A stretch of 64,000 nt of DNA from Caenorhabditis remanei (lineage: Eukaryota; Nematoda; Chromadorea; Rhabditida; Rhabditidae): positions 16,926,001 to 16,990,000 of the forward strand of contig NC_071331.1 in assembly GCF_010183535.1 (NCBI RefSeq), read 5' to 3'. Under the pieces are notes generated by a model that did not search any database, was not told where the DNA came from, and saw nothing but the letters and a program-made list of their open reading frames with translations. This document shows, in pieces, positions 36,901 to 48,199 of the stretch (position 1 is its first letter; every line of letters starts with the position of its first letter). Both the position numbers and the translations under genes were made by a program.

Positions 36901-39900
36901 TGTAACTAGATATTACTTGAAAACACATCATTGGTGAAATAAAGTGCTTGGTACTTTCAAGATCTCCCAAGCTCTGCCAGGCACCCAGTGTTGTGAACTC
37001 GCGGCTCTTTCCATATAATTTAGTGACCAGAACACGAATGGAATAACCTTTTCACCTTCACTATAAAAGAACCTGTTCACAAGTCCACCACCCTCCCCTT
37101 TTCTTTTCAAATCTCTTCTCTCGCGAAGCCAATTTGCATTTGAATCACTAGTCCTTGTCCTCGTTTCGACCCCACGCGATAGAGATAGAATCAAATAAAG
37201 TGACGAGACCGAAAAGGCGAAAAAAGATTCGGTAGCAACGCGGAGAGTTGCTAGGAAGCGGAGCCTCTTTTCTTTTCTTTTCCCTTTTACAAAATTCATA
37301 TTTTTCCTGGGTGTCCTCCGCCTCCCAATTCATCGCAACTTTTCTGCATAAAAAACCCAACTGCTGACCGCTTGAAAATAGAAGGAGAAAAGAAAAAGAG
37401 GAGAGAAACACATGCGTGTCGCCACCAAAACGACGTCGGCAACGAGTACGTGTGATGCTGAATACGCCTGGGTCTCTATCTTTTTCCCTCTTCACGTATG
37501 CTTTCTCATCATCTTGAAAAAAGCTCGCTTCGGATTTCAAACAATTCTAGTCCCTATTCCTCCAGTTTTCCTACCACCCTGACTCTCATCGGTCTTCTTC
37601 CTCTTTTTATTCCGGCTCAAAATCTCTTGTTTCAGCTGCGGCTTCTCCTCATTATTCCGCCTCCTTTTTTTTTAGTTTGGAGTTTTTGAGACTTTTCTCT
37701 GATTTTTTGATTTCTGATTCCTTTCTCACTATTAGTTGGTACCTTCGTAAATGTTTGAGTTTACGGAATCTGAGAGATCGTATTCGTTGATTAGATGTCC
37801 TTCTTGCGTAGTTTTCCATCCCGACACCGAAGAAGGATTTTCGTGTTGTGAAGAAAAAGATGCAACGATGAACAAGTTTTAAGTTCTTTGCAAATGACCA
37901 TTGTCTTTTCATCCATGCGTTTACATGTTGTTTTTCTTTCGGATAATGCTATAAACGTTCTCTTTTTCCTACTATATGAGAAATATTTGTTTTAAAAGCA
38001 TAATAAAGCCCAATTGATAAATTAACTCAGTTTGTAGCGATTTCACATCCAGAAAATTTTAAAGAGAACCTGCGCTTCATTGATCCTTCGAAAGATTGAT
38101 CAATTCAGTTTTCCTGTAAATCCTTGTTCTTTAGAGACACTCCACGTGGTGTTTCATCCTTTCATTTAGATCTTTCAAGATCGTTTTTCAATTTATTCAA
38201 TTCTATAATATAATTTTTTGTTTTTCAGAGCGGTGGGCTCACCGACAAACCCATCATCATCTTCGTGCTCCGAACCATCTACATCACAACAACAGCAGCA
38301 GACATCGAAGCCGGCCGCCCCTTTCATGCCATCAGGTCATGGCACGACGGTAGATCAGCACCAACAGAGGCAACAACAACAACAGCAGCAGCAACAGTCG
38401 ATGGACAGAAAATACTCCATGGATACTTTACAGCAACATGCAATGCAACATCCGCATCAATTACAGTACTTTCCAAGTCGTAAGTTTTTATTATTATTTT
38501 TGATAACAAACGTTTTGGAATTTCGAGAATGTTAAAAATGTTGATGATGATAATTATGATGATGATGGTGATTTATTTACTGTATAAACATTGGTTCTAA
38601 GCAAAAACTCAACCTCCTACTCTCCCGAAATATCGACAAAATATTTCAGAAATAAAAACTACAAAAAAAACGAAAAATATATATTTTTGGGTCAGTCTGA
38701 CCACCTGCACAATGATCAGCAAAATGCTCAGAAAGCAAAGAACAGCGTCAGAAATAATATCTCATCTCTTCTTCTTTTTTGTTGAGCCAGACGTGGAGTT
38801 CTTCTTGTTATGAGCCAGATCATAACACATCGGCTTCTTTTTTTTGTGGTCTTATAGGTATTTCTTGATTAATAGACATATTGCAAGTGCAAAACATATT
38901 AAACCTCCGGAAGCAAATGATCTCTAGTGAAACGATGTTCAAGCACATATTTCTTATTCTCTCGTTGTGATAATCCGTGAGACATTGGCTCCGCGAGAAA
39001 AATTACACCAGTTCAGTCTAGCGAAATCCCATGATAGTTCGATGATATTACATCGATCACCCACCTACACTACAAACTCTCATTTTCTTTTTCCACAGAT
39101 GTCTGTTTCTCTTGTTTCCTCTTCTTTTATAGGTTATTCTCGTATCGTACTCTAGTGTCTTTTCTATGCCCGTGATGTCATTTTGTCTCTCTTCTCGTTC
39201 TTCTCTTTTACCATCTAATTTCTAATTCATCTCAATTCTGTTTCACTTCTACCTCTCCTTGACAATGCCTCTGTCTTTGTATCACCCTTGCGCGCCTACG
39301 GCTGTTTGCACAACCGATCACAGTTTGTTTAATGCTCGGCCGTATGTCTGAGAGCAAAATAACAGAATTCCCAACTTGCTGCGTCTATGATTCGCTCCCT
39401 TCTTTCACTCCCGCTGATGCCACCCTCTTTCCCGTTCATTCTCTCTCTCGCTTCCTCTGTCTCTCAGTCTCTATACATATACTTTCTCGACATACTACTA
39501 TACCACCACCATCATCATCATCATCGTCATCATCATCATCACAACCATCACCATAATTTTTGGGCGAAACACACTGATCTATTACTGTCTATGTCGATTT
39601 GACAAACGGCTGTCTGTGTTCTAAATACGTTTCCTATGATCCTAAAATGGATGTGGCCCGTCTTCTAGACTTCATGACCGCTTCAAATGACGTCTACGCA
39701 GCAATGGACATGAGCCAGAAACCGTCACCACCTGGACTGTTCAAAATCGGTAAGTCTGTCTACCTGCTATTTCTTATCAGTTCCCGACGTCTACGTTTTG
39801 CAGCCAAACACGAGCCCAGCAGCTCATCGAATTCGCAGCCTGGCACACCAGCAATGAGTGATCGAAGAGCGGTAAGTGCAAATTGTCTGCGACAGTGTTT

Positions 39901-41801
39901 CTTACTTCTTAAAGAGTCCGGTTCAGGTACCAGCTTGCGCGATATGTGGTACTGATTCTACTGGGATTCACTTCGGAGTAGACGCATGTGCAGCATGTTC
40001 GGCTTTCTTCCGACGAACAGTTGTTCTAAACAAAGACTATTCTTGTACAAAAGGAGGCAATTGTACAGTAGTAAAAGGTATGTTTTCCTCTTTCTTCAAT
40101 TGTTGTACTTTCTCAATAACTTCCGTACCGAAAATAGCCAAACAAAAGAAAGAAAGAGTCTATTCTTGGCTCGGCCGCGAGAATGTACTTCAAAATTCAC
40201 TATTTCGTGGTTTGTGATATCAAATTTGTAAGTTTGATCTCTGAATTGAAAATGTTTATTTTCAAAGAAAAAAGTCAAATTACTTCAGATGGATCCGCTG
40301 GTCAAAAGTGCAGAGCGTGTCGATTTCGGAAATGTATCACATCAGGAATGGACAAAAACTGTGAGTTGTTTGATCTTTTCGTCCTGCTCAGCAATGATCA
40401 TGTTATTTTAGCTGTTCAACACCGTCGAGATGCAATTGGAAAGTATTCGGCAGGAGTGAAACGAGAACTGAGTCCAGATGATTATGAACAACCACCAGCA
40501 AAAATATCAACGATCAGTGAACCAAGCACATCAGCAGGTCCGCCATTGAATGCTACTCCACCATCGAGGATGTCCAGAGTTCCAAGTACAAGTCGGGTGC
40601 AACATACGCCATGTTTCAATCCTGCATGTGGACAGAAATCAGTACTTCATGAGCTAATTTGTCGCCAAAACTTTCTGACAGAACAACGACAATTATTTTA
40701 TGCTGGATGCCTTGGTGATTGGTTTCGAAAACCATCAGGAATAGAAAATGTAAGTTGATTTTGTTCGTTTTGCTAGCCTGAATTTGTATTTATTTAGCAG
40801 TCTCTCTCCGAGCTCACCGATTTCTCGAATTGTATGTTTCATTTATGGAAAATCGAACCAAGATTGGCAGCTGATTTCATGAATCGCAATAGATACTTAG
40901 ATCCACTTCCCATCGTCGAAAAATTAAAAGTTTATCGAAACTTTGTGATAATGAGACAATCTGTTGAAGAGCCATATCTCACTTGGCGCCATGGTGGTCT
41001 CGAGAAACGGTGGTTTGTGATGCCCAACAATACGTATATCGACTTCAATGATCCAGCCAAATATTTCGATAATGGGGCATTGAAAGATCTGAAACTGGAC
41101 TATGAAACGACAACGAAGTAAGAATTGGCATGAACTCATTTGCTGCAAAAAATATAGTTTAATTTCCAGTCTCTTTCTACCATCATTCACACATGCAATG
41201 GATACAATTGGAGAGAAAATGAAGAAGATCAATGTGACAGAGACCGAGCTGACCGTACTACTTGGCCTCGTTTTATTAGATCCCGGTATATATGGAATAC
41301 ACGAGAGTACACGAAAGTTCCTGAAGGGTGTTCGTGATCAGCTGATTCATGATGTCTATATGTACTACGAGGATGAAATGGCTCCTGAACATGATCCAGA
41401 AATAAGAATGGCTGATTTATTCATGATCGTTGCAGCTATTAAGGTGAGTTAGCTTTCCGAAAACTCTTCTTTATATAAGAAGGTTTTTGAACAATATAAA
41501 CAGCTATCCAGTAGTTGATATAAATTTAAATCTCAATTTACAGATTCACTCCATCAAGACGTCTGAAAATATGCACATGTTACGAGTTTTTGATTTGATC
41601 CCTGCTGATGCCTGTTTCAACCAAATGCTTGATGTTGAAAGTGTCAACGTGTCTCCGGGTGGTAGCAAAGATGCTGAAGCAGAGCAAGGTCCGAGCCCTG
41701 TGTCTATCCCTGAAGCAGCACGTGAAGATATATATCAAGATCACGATGATGACACTCCGCCTGTACTTGAAAGAAACTGTGATGATCCTGTTACTCCCTG
41801 A
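33999..41801 (+). CDS. nhr-66: Nuclear hormone receptor (NHR-66-like)
   Basis: Twelve exons join in phase for 716 residues: 33999-34070, 34120-34303, 34435-34519, 38229-38479, 39669-39749, 39804-39871, 39927-40077, 40289-40360, 40412-40749, 40801-41117, 41170-41443 and 41544-41801. The long N-terminal region is Ser/Thr/Pro/Gln-rich, with an eight-Gln run coded by CAA/CAG at about 38368-38400. The DNA-binding domain (about residues 250-315) starts at [18 protein letters not shown] and has P-box CAACSAFF and the second finger ending [10 protein letters not shown]. This P-box is typical of the expanded worm supplementary NHRs. A ligand-binding-type domain follows (about 440-630), then an acidic tail. 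A shorter form could start at ATG 39647, in frame through the same DNA-binding domain. Intron 3 is 3.7 kb. The name rests on the gpx and ocr-2 neighbours (C. elegans T09A12), not on alignment. Confidence 0.85.
39503..39554. repeat. CAT/ATC trinucleotide microsatellite
   Basis: About 50 bases of nearly pure CCA/CAT/ATC triplets with two interruptions, lying in intron or 5' flank sequence about 100 bases upstream of the alternative nhr-66 start at 39647. Likely length-variable between strains. Confidence 0.8.
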
Positions 41802-42234
41802 TTGTGATCAATTTTGCGCTTTTAAAGTGTTTCCCTAGTCATGTATTTTCCCGTTTTCAAATGATTACCTCCCGGTTTTATAGGGTTTTTTACGATGATG
41901 TTTACTGTGTGCCTATTTAATACTGTTGAAATTTACATATTGTTAAAAGGAGCTATCTATTCGTACAGGATATTGCATGTTCCGGCGAAGTTATTGCCTG
42001 GATCATTTTAACCTCATCATACTTTAATTATTATGATCTCTAGTGCGTTATGGGTGTTTTCTAAGAACCTCTTCTCAATGTTTACCACTTTCAAGCATCA
42101 CTTTGATATGTGCAGTCGATTTGTAATATACAATTTTTATGATAAATTATTTGCCATTCATTAATTAAAACTTTACATGAAGAGGAAGGGAAATTGGAAT
42201 GAATGTGTGGGCGAATGGTTGACCGGAGATTCAC

Positions 42235-42808
42235 TTAAGCTTTGATGTAACGGATCACTTCGAAGATGGCTGAAAGGAATGTTTGTTTTTTGGGTGTATG
42301 AGCAGATCAGAATGTATTACTCACCGGAACCGCAAACAACGAAAATGAAGAGACCGATGAGCCATTGGGAGGTTGGGAGTTTGGATTCAGTGGCCTTCTG
42401 AAAAAATCGATTGATCAAGTTAAAAAAGAGATAATGATTTGAAGCTGAAATTTTATATGACCTCTTTATTTCATTTCTCGAAACCATGTCCTATATTTTC
42501 ATGTCTTAATCAATAACTGATCAGAAAGTTATAACAATATAAATATTTAACTTGGGCGTCATATATTTTATACCTTTATGAAACACTATTTGTTACGTTT
42601 ATTTAACTATTTGATTCATAAAAAGGTTTCACTCTGACTGAAGTCCTATTCCTCAATTTTATCCAGTTCCCATTCGACAAAACTGTACGTTCTAATGAGT
42701 TTATGAAGATAACTGAAAACTAACGTTTCCCTTCGGTACATTTCCCCGTTGAGTGACGTTCTTGCTGAACTGCTTGTTAGCGACGGCCATACGCTGCTTT
42801 GGAGCCAT
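42235..42808 (-). CDS. RAMP4/SERP1 stress-associated ER protein
   Basis: Three minus-strand exons (42808-42725, 42397-42325, 42269-42235) give 63 residues, normal for this family. It has the conserved basic N-terminus (MAPKQRMAVANKQFSKNVTQ, RGNVPKG), then a single C-terminal membrane segment (WLIGLFIFVVCGSAIFEVI), a tail-anchored layout. RAMP4 binds the Sec61 translocon and is induced by ER stress. An SL-type acceptor (CTATTCAG) ends one base before the ATG. The glutathione peroxidase gene ends 300 bases upstream on the same strand, so the two may be co-transcribed. Function rests on family identity; the match is clear over the whole length. Confidence 0.9.
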
Positions 42809-43107
42809 TCTGAATAGAAGTCACTTTGAATATAGACCGAAAAAGCTGAAGATAAAAAGAAACATGTAAATTATGAAAAAACCAGGAGAAAATCTTAAGA
42901 AAAAGACTGAAAACAACTCCACGTGTTTGGAGAAAAATTGACAAATGGCACAGCTAAACAACACGCAATGCCGTTATAACGGAGTGTCGTACACGAAAAG
43001 CGTCAAAAGTTATGAAGCAGAAAACAGAAAATACGACGTTTTTATTGATAAGAAAGCAACAATTATCACGAGTTTCACTATTATGTACATTGAATTGAAT
43101 TGATCGT

Positions 43108-43819
43108 TTATGCATTCAAAAGTCTATTGATTTCTTCTTCCAAATCAAGTGGGTCAACAGAATGCGAGTACCTGGAACATGATCAATCATCATCTGATTC
43201 TATTTGAAGTTGGACAACAATTTGGTCGATTTACCTGGCAACCACGTGACCGTTCCTATCAATCAAAAATTTAGAAAAGTTCCAAGGAATATCTGATGCC
43301 ATTGATGAACCTCTTTCTTTCTTCAAAAACTTCCAAAGTGGATGAGTCTTGGGTCCATTTACTTCAATCTAAAATTTCCAAACTTTTGAAGATTTATGTC
43401 AGAAAAATAAACCTTTGCGTACATATCAGGAGTATAAGTGTAACTACTTTTCACAAAATCCATAATCTTCGTTTCACTCTCGGTTTCCTGCTTTCCAAAT
43501 TGATTACATGGAAATGCGGCGACTCGAAGCCCTTTGTCTCGATACAGTCCGTCTAATTCTTTGAATGCATTGTAATTCGAATCAGTATATCCACAGTAAG
43601 ACGCTACATTTGTCATTATCACTACTTTATCTCTATAAGCCTCGAAATAATTCAGAATTTTGAGAAAATCTACCTGTATTTCTCCATGGAAACCATTTTT
43701 CCATCTATGTTTTCAGCTTGAAATTGATAAATTGTCCCATGTTGACCACTCTCGTCCCCATCACAAAGAAATCCCGAAAAGAGAAAGAAAGAGTAGAAAA
43801 GTAGAGATTGACCCTTCAT
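43108..43819 (-). CDS. Secreted glutathione peroxidase (Cys type)
   Basis: Four minus-strand exons (43819-43674, 43632-43413, 43368-43235, 43171-43108) give 187 residues. A signal peptide (MKGQSLLFYSFFLFSGFLC) precedes the peroxidase domain. Catalytic residues are visible: Cys in VASYCGYT (cysteine, not selenocysteine), Gln in FPCNQFG, Trp in IPWNFSKFL with its following Asn. Compact sequence around the active site suggests the monomeric PHGPx-like group. These enzymes reduce hydrogen and lipid peroxides; the Cys forms often use thioredoxin. A short acidic tail follows (DPLDLEEEINRLL). The position between nhr-66 and ocr-2 matches C. elegans T09A12.2, which I recall as gpx-6, but I cannot confirm the name or whether that protein also has a signal peptide. 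Confidence 0.9.
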
Positions 43820-45001
43820 TTCTTGTTTCTGCAAGTTCGTTTGTGTGTTGTGTGACTACGTGTTTACAACGGCATCTTGGACGAGATGAGAGAGAAAAGA
43901 GACACAGATATATCAAGTGAACAGAAGGTCGGAAGAAGAGAAAAATGAGAGATGGAAAATACAAAAACAGTGATAATTTGTTGTGAGAATAGATATAAAA
44001 TACCACGTGGAGAACACTCATGACCTCGATTTGAAATGAGAGATTGTTTCAGTTTCTCTTGTTTTTTTGTGAGAATGTTTCATGGGATTTCTGGAAATAG
44101 AGAGAGTGATCAGAGTGCTTTCTTCTTTTTCAAGATGATACGGTTCTGAGAGTCGATTGAATATTCCATCTTTTATGGGAAGCCTATGCGCTCTCGTTGA
44201 ATTTTCATTACAAAACTGAAACGTCATGTGGCTCCTTTGCAAATGAGCTGAATTCGACAGTAGTTTTATAAAACTGATGAGAAAATACATTTTCAGATGA
44301 TACTGTAGTCCTAGAAGTCATTTTCAGAGCTGTTGAATATTATGTGGATCTCTGTGTTTTCAAACATTAACATTTGATGAGAACATGAATATAAGAGGCA
44401 GAAAGGTACTCCACCGTACTAGCTCCGTGTATTTAGACTTGGGAACGAGGCTTGAAAATCCGAATTCTTAAAATGCACTTATCAAAGAAACATATAACAA
44501 GGCGGTTGGAAACGAAGAAAATACATTAGACGTGTTAATCTGTGATAAACCCGACCGAGACCGGTCTGGCACGGTCAGGTGGGGTCAGTCTTTCAGAACA
44601 AAAACACTCAGAAGGCAATTGTTGGCAGTTTTACTAAAACAGTATCGAAAGGTTTTCGAGATTTCCGCCACATCTTCCAACTTGATATGGAACTTCGAAC
44701 TCCAAAAAAACGTTGCTTTTTTAGCAGAACTCGGATCAAGACACTTCAAACTATTGTGCCCCCAAGCCTCATATTGTGCTCGGTCAAACGTCATTCTCTC
44801 ACATCAGCAACGTCCACAAAAACTAAAAAGTGAATAACATGCCCTCGACCCTTCGCTCCGGTCATACAGTAACCCAACCTGTCCCTCATCCTGCTAACCC
44901 TATTTCCACCGCATAAAAGAAGGGTGAATCGACAGGAAGAGCATCAATCTCTCGATAGATCTCCCACAGTTCGACTCACTCGACTCGTCTACCAGCTCCA
45001 A
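43820..45001. other. Divergent intergenic region
   Basis: The region separates the minus-strand gpx gene from the + strand gene at 45002. Only short random open frames are present. The right end holds a promoter-like CT-rich stretch and a TATA-like box. Confidence 0.5.
44913..44919 (+). promoter_or_regulatory. TATA-like box of the 45002 gene
   Basis: ATAAAAG lies 83-89 bases before the start codon of a gene with strongly biased codons. A highly expressed gene with a TATA box would be consistent, but the transcript start is unknown. Confidence 0.45.
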
Positions 45002-45587
45002 ATGGATCAAATCCCGCCATATGAGTTCACCAAGTACGTCTTCGCAGCTCGTGCTGCTGTCGTCACTTGCTCTGCGTTTGAGGTATGTTTCTGGTGGAAT
45101 CTTCTCTTATTCAGAACCAAATGAGTTCCTTTTCCAGCTTTTGATGGTGCTCTTCGGTTCCCTCGAAGACAGCAACATCCTTGCCAAACTCATCTACTTC
45201 ATTTTCCTTGGAGGAACAGTCGCCGTCTCTTCCTACAACATTGCACTCAACGTTGATGGTCGTGAAGAGCTTCAGAAGGCTCTCACTGCTGATATGCAGC
45301 AAGAAGTTCGTGGAAAGGCGGCTGCTCTCGTTTTCACTCCAGCAATCGCCGGTGCCTTCATCTTCTTGTGCGTCTCTGGACACGCCTTCTTCTCCCTCTT
45401 CGTCCTTTTCCACGTCCTCGCTTCGGCTGGACAACTTGGATTGGAGATCTATGAAGTGAGCCGAGGATCGGGAAGTGTTGCTCCACCGGCTGATGCTGCT
45501 GCTCCTGCTGCTCCAGCCGCCGCTGCTCCAACTCCATCTGCTGTTCAACCAGTTGCTGAAGTATCGGCAGCTGCTCCAGCTCAATAG
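45002..45587 (+). CDS. Orphan multi-pass membrane protein with Ala/Pro tail
   Basis: Two exons (45002-45082, 45138-45587) give 176 residues. Hydrophobic segments suggest four membrane passes: about residues 12-33, 41-60, 88-108 and 110-128. A short loop between the second and third ([20 protein letters not shown]) is the most conserved-looking part. The last ~45 residues are almost only Ala, Pro, Val and Ser. Codon use is strongly biased (GCC/GCT, CTC/CTT, ATC, GGA), like vit-6, so high expression is expected. A TATA-like box lies upstream. The layout recalls MARVEL-like four-pass proteins, but I see no diagnostic motif and do not assign a family. Confidence 0.8.
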
Positions 45588-45718
45588 AAGAATGCCTACT
45601 CGTCCTTATTAGTTTCTAATAAAGTTTTATTTAGTGGCTCGTGTTTTATTTTATTAATAATTTAAAACAGATTCAATTAATAATTTATTTCTCTAGAAAA
45701 TCATCTTTTTATCTTGAA

Positions 45719-46390
45719 TCACTTTTTTGCTCCAGGAGTAATTGTTGATTTCACCATTTTATCTGCGAATTGAATCTTCTTTCCATTCGGCTTCTCCACA
45801 ACTTTCTGCTCCTCAGTAGCTGTCAATTTGGATACTCCTGTATCTGATCTGAAATTTAACATCTTGAATTCAAATAAGTCTATTCAGAAGACGTGCCCAG
45901 AAGCCTTTCCAAGTGGAACATCGATCAATTGAGTATGCTGAGAATCAGTTTCCTCTTTCTTATCTTTCTTTTGTGTTGTCTTTCTGAATATCTTTCTTCC
46001 TCGAATCACTTTTATCGAATCCATCCTGAAACCACTTGAAATATAAATCTGCATAATGAAGAGAACCTACATTTCTCCTTTCCCTCGTTTACTTTTTTGT
46101 CCGTCATCCGGAGAAATTGGTTTAGCCATTAAACTATCCTGAGCTATAGCTGCGGTTTCTGGAACTGGACCAGTTGACTGTGTGGTCGTTGCTATCTTTT
46201 TATCTCTGAAAATATAAAAAATATTCCAGATTTCCAGAAGTACGAACCCAGCTGCATTTGGAGTCGCTCCTCCTCTTTGAACACATTTGATGAAAAGAGC
46301 CGGAATAAAACAAACCAAAAATACAATCGAATAGAATCGTGATTCGTGTAGAATGAGATGAATATCAACATGATTCCAATTCAAGATCAT
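45719..46390 (-). CDS. Small single-pass membrane protein, unknown
   Basis: Minus-strand exons 46390-46248, 46205-46071, 46025-45897 and 45848-45719 give 178 residues. One hydrophobic segment near the N-terminus (YSIVFLVCFIPALFIKCV) is followed by a polar, Lys/Thr-rich tail (GRKIFRKTTQKKDKKEE; KPNGKKIQFADKMVKSTI). The first three junctions are clean GT-AG. The last needs a GC-AG intron (donor GG/GCACGT at 45896) to keep frame; no GT donor in the right phase exists before an in-frame stop. Without it the protein would end at about residue 142. I do not recognise the family; small Lys-rich single-pass proteins are common among worm germline genes, but nothing here proves that. Confidence 0.6.
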
Positions 46391-46710
46391 TTTTGTTAAA
46401 TTGGCTAAAGTATAGAAATAAACATTTATGAGATTGGGTTTGATCAAAGATAACAGAAAACACGTTGAAACTTGGGAAAAATAGGGAGAGAATTTGTTTT
46501 AAAAAATCTAGAGCACGGTATATTTCATTTCAATTGATGAGGAAATAATGATATTAAAATATTTGTGATGTAATTATTGTAGAATTGTAGAAAGATTGGA
46601 ACAGGATATTTTCTTATTAGCCAAGAATATTTTTAATGTTTTTAAGAAAAATCCAGTTTAGGTTAGGTAGAAAATTCAGATTGTTCGATTGCATTTCAGT
46701 TGGAAAACTC

Positions 46711-47258
46711 GGCTCAATTGGCAAAAAATGGTCCCAACCGCAAAGAACGGCCCCAAAAAATAAAAGAACGGTCCCAAAGAATTACATGGTCCCTACCGCA
46801 AAGAATGGTCCCAACCGCAAAGAATGGTCCCAAAATTTTGGGTGACACGAATTTCAGAATTGAATGGTTCCTACCGCAAAGAATGGTCCCTACCGCAAAG
46901 AATGGTCCCTCGAAATTGATACTAAAAACTTTTCACCATTCTCTTAGGCTTAGGTTTCTTAGAAATTGGGAAAAAATTGACAAATACGATTAATAACCGA
47001 TTTTGTCAATTTTTTCACCAATTTCTAAGAAACCTAAGCCTAAAAGAATGGTGAAAAGTTTTTCGTATCAATTTTGAAGGACCATTCTTTGCGGTAGGGA
47101 CCATTCAATTCTGAAACTCGTGTCACCCAAAATTTTGGGACCATTCTTTGCAGTTGAGACCATTCTTTGCGGTTGGGACCATGTGATTCGGAAATTTGGG
47201 TCACCGAAAATTTTGGGACCATTCTTTGCGGTTGGGACCATTCTTTGCCAATAGAGCC
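46711..47258. repeat. Large palindromic element with internal tandem motif
   Basis: Two arms of about 270 bases are near-perfect reverse complements around a short spacer at about 46985-47000. The outer ends read GGCTCAATTGGCAAA (left) and TTTGCCAATAGAGCC (right). Each arm holds several copies of GGTCCCAACCGCAAAGAAT or close variants (TACCGCAAAGAAT), split by AAAATTTTGGGTGACACGAA. Next to the spacer is CTTAGGCTTAGG, 1.5 units of the worm telomere repeat. No coding capacity. It looks like a non-autonomous foldback or MITE-like element. Transcription across it would give a long hairpin RNA. Confidence 0.85.
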
Positions 47259-48199
47259 AAAACTCTTCTCAAACCCTGAAATTCCATTCCATCTCAAATT
47301 TTCTCTCAAAAAACTCCTTATTCCCAAGTCAGGTACACCATCTTTTCTATTCCTCAATTGCAGAAAAATCCGGAATTCAGCAACAAAATTCGTCAGTTCT
47401 CTCGAAAGAGTTGTAGTTTATGTGAATTTTCCACCTGCTTTTCCGATAATTGATTTTCAAATCTCACCTGTCTTGTTTGCTGACAACTCTAGAATAGAAG
47501 CGGTGGTTTGTGAGAAGTTCAAGAAGAAAATTTTGGAAAACGTTTTGAAAGAATTTTCGAGAAATATTGGTAAAGTCGAATAGTGTCAAACCTCATACTC
47601 GAATTTCCAATTAGTCTTGAAATATATACAAACCTTTCTCGCCAATGTTTCGAAAATTCTCGAGATATTGTTACCGTATTCACCTGACACCAATAAATTC
47701 TGAAACGCCTACGGTCTACTTGCAACCTATTCAATTAAAAGTCAGCTCCCTGAATTTTTCCCAAGATTTCTCTGTCAAGAGCATATGATATATTGAATCT
47801 AGCTCCCACGGCAACCAACGAATTCAATCAAATATACTCCTTTCCAATTTTCTCAGAGTCATTTCTCTCGAACCTCTTTCTTTTTCCCCCATTTTCTTCT
47901 TCTTATTTCGCCTTCGTGGAGATTCGGGCGGCTCAGTGACCACGCCTTCTTCTTCGCCCAATCTCCATCTGCTCCACGAATCCAGTTTTTGTTATTCTGA
48001 CTCTTACAAACTGACCGCCCGTTTTTCTCATTTCGATTATTTTTTCTCGTTTTCCTAATCAAAAACAGCCGATACAAAATGAGAAACGAACAGGAGTCGC
48101 CCGCTTTCAATACGAAAAATTACGATTTTATTCTCTCACAAAAATTCTAAATTTCAGAATTTCAAAAGAGAGGTGTAGTGAGCTCAAAAGCAGGTCAGG
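47259..48199. other. 5' flank of ocr-2
   Basis: No coding exon is supported. A small pyrimidine-rich patch with E-box-free, AT-rich DNA leads to the ocr-2 start; the open frame at 47167-47583 mostly translates the palindrome arm and its flank. Confidence 0.45.

Noticed and set aside
39238..39245. CTGTTTCA, the core of the 21U-RNA (piRNA) promoter motif on worm chromosome IV
   Set aside because: A single 8-base match is expected by chance in 64 kb. I saw no convincing downstream YRNT start, and the only other copy I found lies inside an nhr-66 exon (41612).
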